From: Brachyspira intermedia PWS/A
GTDB taxonomy: Bacteria; Spirochaetota; Brachyspiria; Brachyspirales; Brachyspiraceae
Direction of reading: 5' to 3'
Assembly (NCBI RefSeq): GCF_000223215.1
Contig: NC_017243.1
Span: 1,922,001 to 1,986,000, forward strand
DNA: 64,000 nt
Each line of letters begins with the position of its first letter. Position 1 is the first letter of the stretch. This document shows, one piece after another, positions 49,657-58,502 of the stretch. The position numbers and the translations under genes are program-made. The notes under the pieces were generated by a model. The model saw nothing but the letters and a program-made list of their open reading frames with translations. It was not told where the DNA came from and did not search any database.

Positions 49657-49684
49657 ATTGTACATGTTTTTAAAAAAATGTCAA
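49657..49684 (-). promoter_or_regulatory. Promoter of the tRNA-fMet - tRNA-Met - rpsU unit
   Basis: On the minus strand a perfect TTGACA (49679-49684) and TACAAT (49657-49662) are 16 bp apart; start expected about 10-15 nt before the first tRNA. Confidence 0.8.
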
Positions 49685-49690
49685 GCATTT

Positions 49691-50626
49691 TTATATAAAC
49701 TTATTCAAAAACTCTTCAGGTTTTTCATTTTCTCCTGACTCAAATAAGCCTATTATGTACTTATTCACAAATATTTTCTCTTTTTTCACCTTAGTTTCAG
49801 AAAATAAGCCCTCTTCTCTTAATTTTGATAATAATCTTGCTGCTTTATCTCTTTTCCAATCAAATATTTCCATTAAATCAACTATTCTTATATAAGGAGT
49901 AATAAATATAATAGAAAATACATTAGAATCAGTCAATTTCTTAAAATTTTTATTAAGAAGTAATTTATTTTTAAGTACTAATAAATTCTTATGAACAAAG
50001 CTAATAGTATCTACAGCGTATAAACATATTCCTCTTAAAAATTTTAAATACCTTATTATAGACTCTTTATCTGAAGCACCATTCATACTCGCTTCAAAAA
50101 ATTGATAAGGATATAATATCGGTGTATCTAATAATTTTAATTTATATGAATATATATTAAATATAACACGGCATATTATAAAACTGCTTTGATACTTCTT
50201 AACATATTCATAAGATATTTTCTGATAAACTAATAATTTTAAAATAGGATCTAAATCCAAATTATCTATATAATTAATATCTTCATCGTATTTTTTATCA
50301 ATGACAATATCATTCCCCTCTAATAAAGTTACTATCTCTGATAAAATTTCTGAATTATATTCTCTATCTAAAAACTCTTTTAATATGCCAAACTCTTTAT
50401 GTTTAGAATGATATTCTTCTAAAATACCATACGATATCATACCAATATCTTTATATTCATAATGATTGGCTGGATTTAGTATTAAAGATAATATACTTAA
50501 TAAATACTCTGAATTTTTTAATGATATACAAGACATTCTAAAATTATAATAAGCATGCCAAGTTTTTGCTAATTCTTTTAAAATATCAATATCATCAAAT
50601 ATATTTATATCAAACCTATTACACAT
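49691..50626 (-). CDS. Fic-like protein without the catalytic loop
   Basis: 311 residues. The second half follows the pattern of Fic AMP-transferases: DPILKLLVYQKISYEYVKKY before the active site, then LKLLDTPILYPYQFFE, then a helical linker and a C-terminal winged helix (ITPYIRIVDLMEIFDWKRDK, ending LREEGLF). The catalytic motif HPFxDGNGR expected between residues ~150 and 170 is replaced by SSFIICRVIFNIYSYK. The frame is open, so it may be a regulatory or inactive derivative. Homology is judged by pattern and order only. Confidence 0.5.
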   Translation of the reverse strand: MCNRFDINIFDDIDILKELAKTWHAYYNFRMSCISLKNSEYLLSILSLILNPANHYEYKDIGMISYGILEEYHSKHKEFGILKEFLDREYNSEILSEIVTLLEGNDIVIDKKYDEDINYIDNLDLDPILKLLVYQKISYEYVKKYQSSFIICRVIFNIYSYKLKLLDTPILYPYQFFEASMNGASDKESIIRYLKFLRGICLYAVDTISFVHKNLLVLKNKLLLNKNFKKLTDSNVFSIIFITPYIRIVDLMEIFDWKRDKAARLLSKLREEGLFSETKVKKEKIFVNKYIIGLFESGENEKPEEFLNKFI

Positions 50627-50750
50627 AGTAATATATTAACATAAAAACATTTATACATCAATATAAATTTATAAATTAAAAATTATCATATTATTAATAA
50701 CAAATATTTTTATATATACATATATTAACATTCTTTATTTTTAATAAACT

Positions 50751-50778
50751 TTGACAAATAAAAAATAGAGTATATAAT
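50751..50778 (+). promoter_or_regulatory. Promoter of the TetR-type gene
   Basis: Perfect TTGACA (50751-50756) and TATAAT (50773-50778) with 16 bp between; the leader is about 24 nt. Confidence 0.8.
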
Positions 50779-50808
50779 ATAATTAAATATGGGTTAAAGG
50801 CTAGTAAA

Positions 50809-51378
50809 ATGACTCCTCGTGAACAGATAGTAAATGCTGGAAAAAGATTATTCAAAAAATACGGATTCAAAAAAGCATCTATGAGCGATATAGCATTGAT
50901 GGTGCATAAATCTAAAAGCAGTATTTATCATTATTTTAAAAGTAAAGAAGAAATATTTTTTGCAATAGCCGAAAATGAAGCTAATGATTTAAAAAAAGAG
51001 TTATACGAGGCAATAAAAAAAGAAGATACCGCAGAAGCAAAATTAAGAGCATATATTCTAACAAGACAAAAAGGTTATATAAAACTTGCCAATCTTTACG
51101 AAGCACTTCATAGTGAAATATTCGAGGACTTTACCCTTATAGAGCATATGAGAGCACAATATCATAAAGAAGAATACAATACTATAAAAATGATATTGAG
51201 AAGCGGAGTAAAAAAGGGTTTATTCAATATAGATTTAAGACTTGCCACTGAAGCTATTCTTGCAATAATAAAAGGTTTTGAATTGGAATGGGCTAAAAAT
51301 AAAAATTCAGAGCTTTATGAAAAAGATTTAGACACCATTATAAATATTATTTTCTATGGAATCGTTAAAAGAGATTAA
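50809..51378 (+). CDS. TetR family transcription regulator
   Basis: 189 residues. The N-terminal HTH is GFKKASMSDIALMVHKSKSS followed by IYHYFKSKEEIFFAI, the classical TetR pattern. The C-terminal helical part is a ligand/dimer domain of unknown specificity. Its end overlaps comEC by 23 bp in another frame. Ribosome site AAAGG before the ATG. Confidence 0.92.
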   Translation: MTPREQIVNAGKRLFKKYGFKKASMSDIALMVHKSKSSIYHYFKSKEEIFFAIAENEANDLKKELYEAIKKEDTAEAKLRAYILTRQKGYIKLANLYEALHSEIFEDFTLIEHMRAQYHKEEYNTIKMILRSGVKKGLFNIDLRLATEAILAIIKGFELEWAKNKNSELYEKDLDTIINIIFYGIVKRD

Positions 51379-52972
51379 AAATTATAATAAATTCTTTTTT
51401 CTATATCCTCTCACATATATAATATACATTACATTATCATTTGCAATTGGTATAGCAGTCGCATTTAAAAATAACAGCTTTCTTAATATTTCAATTATAA
51501 TTTCTTTTATACTTATAGTTTTATCAATAATATTGGCATTAAAAAATAAATTAAATATTTCTATAATGATACTTATATTTTCATGCTTATTCATTGGATA
51601 TAGTTATACAGTTATTAGATATTATGACATATTAAAAAATCCGCTTAGTAATTTTGACAGACCAATAGAAGCATACAATGCAAAAATATTATCCTATGAC
51701 GGAGTTGTCGGTTTTAGAGAAAGATACATTGCTTATGTAGATAAAGTTTATGACGGCACTAATTGGTATAATTATGCTGGAAATATAAGAATTTACAATG
51801 ATTCATTAAAAACATTATTCATTAATGATGAAATAACAGTATCTTCAAAAATAAATTTATACAAAAACATATTAACTAATAATGATATTTATAATTCTAA
51901 AATAATAATAGAAGTTCTAGCAGACAGAATGCTTTATGGTGTTGCTAGCATATACAGATATAATAATTTTGTAATTCAAAAAAACGGATTTTCTATTGTT
52001 AATTATATAAATGCTCATTCCATAAAAATAAGAAACATGATAAAAAAATCATTAGGCTCAAATATGGAAGCTATACCCTACTCTATAGCACAGGGAATAA
52101 TGATTGGAGATAAAAACATAATACCATATCATATAAGACAATACTTTATAGATTCTGGAATATCTCATATACTTTCTATATCAGGTCTTCATATTTCGAT
52201 GATACTTTCAATTTTATTTTTAATATTATCTTTCTTTCCTATAAACTTTTATAAAAGAATATTAATATCAACGATCATAACCATAATAATATATCCGCCT
52301 ATAACATTGTTTTCAGTTTCTATAATAAGAGCAAGTATAATGGCATTTTGTCTGCTTATATCATATTATTTTGATAGAAATAGAAATTCTATTAATGCAT
52401 TATTTTTATCAGGATTAATTATACTGCTTTTAAATCCAAACTCTATTAAAGATATAAGTTTTCAATTTTCATTTTTAGCAACTTTAGGAATAATTATTTA
52501 TTATCCTATATTCAATTTTTATATAATTAAAAAGATAAATAATATAAATACGAATAATAAAATTACAAACTTGATAAAAAATATTTCTATAAAACTATTA
52601 GCATTTTTATCTATAAGCATATTTGCACTTATTGCTGTTCTTCCATTAAGCATACATCATTTTTCAATATTAAATATTACTTCTTTGATATCCAATATAT
52701 TTGCTGTGCCTATATCATTTATAATACTTTCATCATCAATATTAACGATAATCACATATCAAATATATGCTCCATTATCAATTTTCCCTTCAAAAACAGC
52801 AAAATTTTTTTCTAGTGTTTTAATAGAATTGGCAAATAAATTCAGTAATTTAAATTTTCTTAAATATGAATTAAGCCTAAATTTATATTCTGCAGTATTT
52901 ATAACGTTTATAATAGTATTTATAGGTATTATAATAAGAGTAAAAATTAATAAATCAAATTCCTCTTCATAA
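51356..52972 (+). CDS. comEC: ComEC/Rec2-type membrane protein without a nuclease domain
   Basis: 538 residues starting at an ATG inside the tetR gene. An N-terminal DUF4131-like region is followed by the competence domain with QYFIDSGISHILSISGLHIS and SIIRASIMAFCLLISYYFD. About ten membrane helices are predicted. The metallo-beta-lactamase domain found at the C-terminus of ComEC in Bacillus is absent: the protein stops after the last helices. It would form the DNA uptake channel, with any nuclease supplied elsewhere. Confidence 0.87.
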   Translation: MESLKEIKNYNKFFFLYPLTYIIYITLSFAIGIAVAFKNNSFLNISIIISFILIVLSIILALKNKLNISIMILIFSCLFIGYSYTVIRYYDILKNPLSNFDRPIEAYNAKILSYDGVVGFRERYIAYVDKVYDGTNWYNYAGNIRIYNDSLKTLFINDEITVSSKINLYKNILTNNDIYNSKIIIEVLADRMLYGVASIYRYNNFVIQKNGFSIVNYINAHSIKIRNMIKKSLGSNMEAIPYSIAQGIMIGDKNIIPYHIRQYFIDSGISHILSISGLHISMILSILFLILSFFPINFYKRILISTIITIIIYPPITLFSVSIIRASIMAFCLLISYYFDRNRNSINALFLSGLIILLLNPNSIKDISFQFSFLATLGIIIYYPIFNFYIIKKINNINTNNKITNLIKNISIKLLAFLSISIFALIAVLPLSIHHFSILNITSLISNIFAVPISFIILSSSILTIITYQIYAPLSIFPSKTAKFFSSVLIELANKFSNLNFLKYELSLNLYSAVFITFIIVFIGIIIRVKINKSNSSS

Positions 52973-53030
52973 TAAAAAAATTTCATATTATAACAAGCAT
53001 TGAAAAATTAAAATAAAACTAAAATTTACT

Positions 53031-53058
53031 TTGACAATTATATATATTTTAGTATAAT
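53031..53058 (+). promoter_or_regulatory. Promoter of a leaderless gene
   Basis: Perfect TTGACA (53031-53036) and TATAAT (53053-53058), 16 bp apart. The ATG at 53066 begins only 7 bp after the -10 box, so transcription should start at or next to the ATG. Confidence 0.8.
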
Positions 53059-53065
53059 TTAAGCT

Positions 53066-53350
53066 ATGAATAAATATATTTTAATACATAGAATAGTTAA
53101 CGCATCTATATTTATGCTTTTCCCTATAGCAGCTTTTTACATTGTAGAGCATAATAATATAAAAACAGGAATATATGAAGCTATTTTTATTATAGTAAAT
53201 GCTGTTGAAATATTATTATTTATTGCGTTTATAATATTATATTTTAAATGTGAATGGGGTACAAGAAAACATCATGCATTAGTAAAGGCAGGTATTTCTT
53301 TTATTGTGTACTTACTTATTATTATAATGACTATGGCGGCTATTTTATAA
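53066..53350 (+). CDS. Small membrane protein, unknown function, probably leaderless
   Basis: 94 residues, with three hydrophobic stretches (near 10-25, 36-60 and 72-94). The middle segment KCEWGTRKHHALVKAG is charged and would face the cytosol. No family recognised. No ribosome site precedes the ATG, in keeping with a leaderless transcript. kdtA follows 20 bp later and may be transcribed with it. Confidence 0.65.
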   Translation: MNKYILIHRIVNASIFMLFPIAAFYIVEHNNIKTGIYEAIFIIVNAVEILLFIAFIILYFKCEWGTRKHHALVKAGISFIVYLLIIIMTMAAIL

Positions 53351-53370
53351 TTTAAAGGAAATAATAATCT

Positions 53371-54633
53371 ATGCAGAAATTTTTGATGTCTGTATATACA
53401 ATATTCGGATATATTTTTTATCCTATAATATTTATAGCTTTTTCCATTATGATGATATTTAATAAACCTATAAGAAAAGGCGCTTTATCAAGATTAGGTT
53501 TCATATATCCTAAAGAAAACAATAAAAATGCTGTATGGATACATGCTGTAAGTGTAGGAGAAATAGTAGCGGTTAAAGAAATAATATTTACTTTGATAGA
53601 TAAAGGATATACAATTTACTTGTCTACTACTACAGTTGGCGGTTATGACATAGCTAAAAAGAATTATGGCGATAAAGTAGAACTATTTTATCTTACTTTA
53701 GATTATCCGCATATGATTAATAAACTGATAAATTTAATTTCTCCTGAATATGTAATGATAGCAGAAATAGAAATATGGCCTACTCTTATATATTCGCTTC
53801 ATAAAAAATTGATACCTTTATATATGATTAATGGCAGAATAGGTAAAAAAGAAATAAAAGGATATAAAAATTTTAAATTCTTTTTTAAGCCTTATTTCAA
53901 TATGTATACAAAAATATTAGCTCAGAGTAATATAGATAAAGAAAATATGATATATATAGGAATGCCTGAATCTCTTATCACTGTTACAGGAAATTTAAAA
54001 TACGATATAACTTATCATGTAGATGAAAAAAAGATAGATGACTTAGAAAATATGATTCCTGTAAATAAATTTGTTATAACAGCAGGAAGTACGCATGCAG
54101 GGGAAGAAGAACTCATATTAAAAGCTATAAATGATCTTGGAATTAAAGATAAAGTATATATAGTTATAGTACCAAGGGACATAAACAGAGGTGAAGATAT
54201 ACAAAAACTAGCTAATAAATTAGATTATGAAATGCCTCTTTATACAGATTATGATAAAACATCTGAAGACGGAATAATAATAAATACAATAGGTGAATTA
54301 TTGAATTGGTATAAGCTTTCTGACTTAGTTATAATGGGTGGTACTTTTATGGGAACTATGGGCGGACATAATATATTAGAAGCTATTTATTTTAAAAAGC
54401 CTGTTATAGTTGGAAAGTATATGTATAATTTTATTGAAATATATGAATATATGAAAGAAGCTGTACTCACTTGTGATGATAAAGTAAAATTAGCCGATAC
54501 AATAAAAGAAGCATATCAAAATGAAGAGCTTAGAAATAATTTGGCAGATAAAGCATATAATTTATTAATACAAAACAATGGTGCTTCCAAAAGAACTATA
54601 GATATCATAAATAAATACCAAGGTATAGTATAA
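53371..54633 (+). CDS. kdtA: 3-deoxy-D-manno-octulosonic acid transferase
   Basis: 420 residues, normal for WaaA/KdtA, which adds Kdo to lipid A precursor at the inner membrane. An N-terminal membrane anchor (residues ~8-30) precedes RLGFIYPKEN; AVWIHAVSVGEIVAV, the EIEIWPTLIYSL motif, AGSTHAGEEE and VIMGGTFMGTMGGHNILEA follow. The presence fits the lipooligosaccharide of Brachyspira. It ends at the border of a tandem repeat array. Confidence 0.93.
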   Translation: MQKFLMSVYTIFGYIFYPIIFIAFSIMMIFNKPIRKGALSRLGFIYPKENNKNAVWIHAVSVGEIVAVKEIIFTLIDKGYTIYLSTTTVGGYDIAKKNYGDKVELFYLTLDYPHMINKLINLISPEYVMIAEIEIWPTLIYSLHKKLIPLYMINGRIGKKEIKGYKNFKFFFKPYFNMYTKILAQSNIDKENMIYIGMPESLITVTGNLKYDITYHVDEKKIDDLENMIPVNKFVITAGSTHAGEEELILKAINDLGIKDKVYIVIVPRDINRGEDIQKLANKLDYEMPLYTDYDKTSEDGIIINTIGELLNWYKLSDLVIMGGTFMGTMGGHNILEAIYFKKPVIVGKYMYNFIEIYEYMKEAVLTCDDKVKLADTIKEAYQNEELRNNLADKAYNLLIQNNGASKRTIDIINKYQGIV

Positions 54634-54830
54634 CAAAAACATATAATTCGTATTTACTTTTATATAATTAATTTATGCAATATTTGAATTTCTATATATC
54701 AAATTTCAAAATAAAGTAAAACTTATCTTCATTAGAAGAATAATATACATATTATTAATAAATCATCATAATAGAAAAAGTTTTATAACATATGGTGATA
54801 TATTTTTATATATACCCATTTTTATAATTA
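54621..54830. repeat. Remnant copy 0 of the tandem outer-membrane-protein unit
   Basis: The sequence begins at AAGGTATAG at the kdtA end, like later units; keeps part of the leader (ATTTATGCAATATTTGAATT near 54672), then jumps to the gene-end sequence ACTTATCTTCATTAG (54721-54735, coding for NLSSLG in the later copy) and the 3' segment AGAAAAAGTTTTATAACAT. The promoter boundary and most of the coding part are deleted. Confidence 0.75.
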
Positions 54831-54902
54831 TACAAAATTAACATTATATATTATAAAAACTCTATACTAAGATATAGTATAGCAAAAATATATATTTTCA
54901 TA

Positions 54903-55128
54903 TTGACTTTTATATAAAAAACATTTACATTAATATTAGGTTTATGAAAAGTTTTATGGAATTAATTTATGCAATATTTAAATTTCTATCTTAAAAATTC
55001 TACGTTTGTGTTCTCAAATTTTAAACGTTCGTTTATTCTTTCATTATTTTTTTTATCAAAAAGGAATATTCTAAATTATTTCATGTTTCTATCATATCCC
55101 TAAACATAATAGTTTTAAGGAGAAAAAT
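54903..55128 (+). promoter_or_regulatory. Conserved promoter and ~190-nt leader, copy 1
   Basis: TTGACT (54903-54908) with TACATT (54926-54931) is a likely promoter. The leader to the ATG at 55129 differs from the second copy (55976-56199) by only about 15 bases in 225, nearly all in its first 60 bp. It contains the small ORF at 54944-54994 and ends with an AAGGAG ribosome site. Confidence 0.7.
54944..54994 (+). CDS. Possible 16-residue leader peptide, copy 1
   Basis: ATG to TAA encodes MKSFMELIYAIFKFLS. The second copy at 56016-56066 encodes the same peptide with F as last residue (one silent and one replacing base change). A weak AGG lies close upstream. It could be a leader peptide, a small membrane peptide, or chance inside a conserved RNA. 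Confidence 0.35.
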   Translation: MKSFMELIYAIFKFLS

Positions 55129-55805
55129 ATGAAAAAAAGCATTATACTAATCAGTACATTCCTGATTACATCGGCATTAGCCTACTCTCACTCTTTAGGT
55201 GTAGGACTTTATATCCCATTGGGGGAAGTATTCCTAGCATATATCAAAATGACAATTTAAATCCGACCGCATCATTGAGTCCTAAAACAGCATTTGAAGT
55301 AGGTGTTATATTTAATCCTAGAGTTACTCTTAATATAGATAAATATAACAATATACATATAGGTATAGATGTAGGTTGGTATAGAGACACATTTAAATTC
55401 CAAACTGCTTCTCAAAACTTTACACATGAATTTGATACTGTTATGACAGGGATTAATTTTAGATGGAGTCCTTCTCTATTTCTATTAGGTATAGGAGCAG
55501 GTGTTAAATTTCCTTTCTTAGGTAAATATTGGACAGGAGACAGTAATGTAGCATTAAACGTAGGACATTTCTCAACAAGATTTAATAATACTGTTATACC
55601 TTATATAAGCTTTTATACAGGTATAGATTTATATCTTGTAAGTTTAGCATTATATGTTAATTTCGACATACCAAATATGCAAATAAAAGATAACTTATCT
55701 TCATTAGGTGAAGGATATAGCTATCCTGGAAAATTAGCTTCTGTTGATATAGGTGTTCAGATTGGTTTACATTTAGATATATTCGAATTCGGAGAGAATC
55801 AATAA
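55129..55805 (+). CDS. Outer-membrane-barrel-like protein, copy 1, frame broken in a G5 run
   Basis: MKKSIILISTFLITSALAYS is a signal peptide. At 55221-55225 a G5 run shifts the frame (PLGEVFLAY then a stop at 55258); the neighbouring copy has GGAGGA here. One more G would restore PLGGSIPSIYQNDN and a ~225-residue protein. The mature part alternates hydrophobic and polar residues (IHIGIDVGWYRDTFKF, LFLLGIGAGVKFPF) as outer-membrane beta barrels do, with a common end GVQIGLHLDIFEF. Family unknown. Confidence 0.7.
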
Positions 55806-55975
55806 CCTATTAAGAAACTATCAAATAATTCAGTATAGAAAAAGTTTTATAACAATGGGGATATATTTTTATATATCCCTATTTTATATAAACTAATATA
55901 GTTTAATTATACAGAATATAATTTAAAAAAATACAAATACCAATATAAGGTATAACAAAATTATATATTTTTATA

Positions 55976-56199
55976 TTGACTTTTATATAAAAACATTTAC
56001 ATTAGTAATAGGTTTATGAAAAGTTTTATGGAATTAATTTATGCAATATTCAAATTTCTATTTTAAAAATTCTAAGTTTGTATTCTCAAATTTTAAACAT
56101 TCGTTTATTCTTTCATTATTTTTTTATCAAAAAGGAATATTCTAAATTATTTCATGTTTCTATCATATCCCTAAACATAATGGTTTTAAGGAGAAAAAT
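55976..56199 (+). promoter_or_regulatory. Conserved promoter and leader, copy 2
   Basis: Same order as copy 1: TTGACT (55976-55981), TACATT-like -10, small ORF, conserved leader and AAGGAG before the ATG at 56200. The preceding part of the 394-bp gap (55806-55975) has the 3' segment AGAAAAAGTTTTATAACA and the AAGGTATAAC unit start. Confidence 0.7.
56016..56066 (+). CDS. Possible 16-residue leader peptide, copy 2
   Basis: Encodes MKSFMELIYAIFKFLF, one residue different from copy 1. The evidence and alternatives are the same as for copy 1. Confidence 0.35.
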   Translation: MKSFMELIYAIFKFLF

Positions 56200-56904
56200 A
56201 TGAAAAAAAGTATTATAATGATCACTATATTTATAATGACATCAGCACTAGCCTACTCTAACTCTTTAGGATTAGGACTTTATATCCCATTAGGAGGAAG
56301 CATTCCTAGTATCTATCAAAATAATAATGCAGATCCAAATTTAACATTATCTCCTCAAAGTGCATTTGAAGTAGGAGTTATATTTCAACCTAGAATCAAT
56401 TTTAATATAGGTAGAAAAGGTATTCATAATATTTCTATAGGCTTAGATATAGGCTGGTATAGAGATACATTCAAATTTCAATATGATTATCAGGATTTTA
56501 CACATGAATTTGACAGCCTTATGACAGGGATTAATTTTGAATGGCGGCCTGCAATATTTCAATTAGGCATAGGAGGAGGCATTAAATTTCCTTTCACAGG
56601 TAAATATTGGATTGGAGGTAATGATACAGGATTAAATGGCGGAACTTTATCATCAAGATTTAATAACCCTTTAATACCTTATATAAGACTTTATACAGGT
56701 ATAAATTTAATTGTTCTAAGTTTATCATTATACGTTAATTTTGATATTCCAAACATGGCAATAAAAGATAATTTAGGTTCATTAGGCGAAGGATACAAAT
56801 ATCCTGGTAAATTATTTTCTGTTGATGTAGGTGTTCAGTTTGGCATACATTTAGATATATTCAAATTTAGTGAAAAAGAAAGAGAAGAACTATTATTTAT
56901 ATAA
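56200..56904 (+). CDS. Outer-membrane-barrel-like protein, copy 2 (intact)
   Basis: 234 residues with signal peptide MKKSIIMITIFIMTSALAYS. The mature part has periodic beta strands: SIGLDIGWYRDTFKFQ, FQLGIGGGIKFPFTGKYW, YIRLYTGINLIVLSLSLY and GVQFGIHLDIFKF. It aligns over its full length with copy 1, differing mostly at surface-loop-like spots. It is likely a small outer-membrane barrel specific to the genus; no named family is recognised. The unit repeats every ~1.07 kb. AGAAAAAGTTTTATAACAT follows its stop. Confidence 0.75.
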   Translation: MKKSIIMITIFIMTSALAYSNSLGLGLYIPLGGSIPSIYQNNNADPNLTLSPQSAFEVGVIFQPRINFNIGRKGIHNISIGLDIGWYRDTFKFQYDYQDFTHEFDSLMTGINFEWRPAIFQLGIGGGIKFPFTGKYWIGGNDTGLNGGTLSSRFNNPLIPYIRLYTGINLIVLSLSLYVNFDIPNMAIKDNLGSLGEGYKYPGKLFSVDVGVQFGIHLDIFKFSEKEREELLFI

Positions 56905-56939
56905 TTAGAAAAAGTTTTATAACATATTGAAATATATTT

Positions 56940-58262
56940 TTATATATCCTTATTTTTATATAAACTTATAAATTCACTGGCTGCATATAATGAACCTATT
57001 ACAAGTACAGGCTTATTAATTTTATTAATTGATTTTAAATTTTCAACTGCTTCATGAAAATTCGGTATGTGCTTAACATTACTATTATCTTTAAAATATT
57101 TATAAGTTTTATAGCTGTCTGCTTCTTTATGGGCTATATTGTCCGGTGAACTTAGTACTATTAATGAATCATGTTGTTTTAATACTTCAGACATATTTTT
57201 TATATCTTTCTGACTCAAAGGTGCAAATAATATTATAACATCATCATACCATTTATATATAGTGTTCAGTATTCTTTCTAATGATTTTGAATTATGAGCA
57301 CCATCTACTATTATATCAGGATTTTTATGCATAAATGTGAGTCTTGCATTTATACTAAAATCTTTTAAAGACTTTACTGCCTTATTAATATTTTTTTCTG
57401 TATGATTATTATCCGCTTTAAGAAGTATATTTAATGCTTTAAAAGAAAGAGATATATTTTCTGCCTGATGTTCCCCAAGCAAAACAGTTGAAAAACTATA
57501 TTTTTTATTATTCTCCAAATAATTAAATTCTAATTTTTCATTGCTATTTAGTATTATTTCTGAATTAAAATCTCTTTTAAAAACATATAATTTACAGTTA
57601 TTTTCTTTTGATATGTTTTCTATTATTTTTATAGAATTCTCTTCCTGATAAGCTGATATTACAACAGAATTAGGTTTTATTATTCCTGCTTTCTGAGTAG
57701 TTATTTCTTCTATAGTATAGCCTAACACTTCCATATGATCATAAGATATTGATGTGAGTATGCTTATATCAGATTCCACTATATTAGTACAATCCAATTT
57801 ACCTCCTATACCAACTTCAATACATGCATAATCAACGCCTTTTATAAAGAAGTAATAAAGCCCCATTATTGTAAATATTTCAAATACGGTTACATTACTA
57901 TATATTTCATTATTATCTATAATATTCTTTAATTTATTTGTTATATTAATAAAATCTTCTTCGCTTATCCATTCTTCATTTATAGATATTCTCTCTCTTT
58001 CATTAACTATATGAGGAGAAATGAAAGCTCCAGACTTATAGCCTATAGATGAAAGCATTTTTGACAATACCAATGTAGTAGAGCCTTTTCCTTTTGTTCC
58101 TGTTATATGTATAACTTTAAAAATCTGCTTGTATCCTAAAATTTTTAAAATACCTTTAACATTGTTCATATGATTAAAACTATTTTTATGCAATGTCTTT
58201 TTACCCATAAATGAGTATATATAGTCTAAGGCTTCATTCATATTGTTCATATTTGTTTCCAT
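56940..58262 (-). CDS. folC: Folylpolyglutamate synthase / dihydrofolate synthase
   Basis: 440 residues, usual for FolC. It adds glutamates to folates (and, in many bacteria, glutamate to dihydropteroate). The ATP loop is IHITGTKGKGSTTLVLSKM, then SPHIVNERERISIN, CIEVGIGGKLDCTNIV, SISYDHMEVLGYTIEEI and DGAHNSKSLERIL. The start is METNMNNMNEAL; either of the first ATGs is possible. It lies convergent with the barrel-protein gene. Confidence 0.93.
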   Translation of the reverse strand: METNMNNMNEALDYIYSFMGKKTLHKNSFNHMNNVKGILKILGYKQIFKVIHITGTKGKGSTTLVLSKMLSSIGYKSGAFISPHIVNERERISINEEWISEEDFINITNKLKNIIDNNEIYSNVTVFEIFTIMGLYYFFIKGVDYACIEVGIGGKLDCTNIVESDISILTSISYDHMEVLGYTIEEITTQKAGIIKPNSVVISAYQEENSIKIIENISKENNCKLYVFKRDFNSEIILNSNEKLEFNYLENNKKYSFSTVLLGEHQAENISLSFKALNILLKADNNHTEKNINKAVKSLKDFSINARLTFMHKNPDIIVDGAHNSKSLERILNTIYKWYDDVIILFAPLSQKDIKNMSEVLKQHDSLIVLSSPDNIAHKEADSYKTYKYFKDNSNVKHIPNFHEAVENLKSINKINKPVLVIGSLYAASEFISLYKNKDI

Positions 58263-58502
58263 TCATTTATCATATTATTTATCATAGTCTCAAAAAAATA
58301 AGAATATCATATTTTAAAAAAGACTGCAATATAAAACCATAAAATCTACAAAATAAAAAATCAATAAATTTACAGTTTTAATATTTAATATTATATTAAT
58401 AAATTGATACAAATAAAAATTAATAATTGAAAAATATTCTATATAGTATAAAATATATTATCAATTTTTAATATTATTATTGACTGATTGGAGGAAAAGA
58501 AT

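Noticed and set aside
58263-58502. T-box riboswitch before valS
   Set aside because: No T-box core sequence or stable antiterminator/terminator pair was found in this AT-rich stretch.
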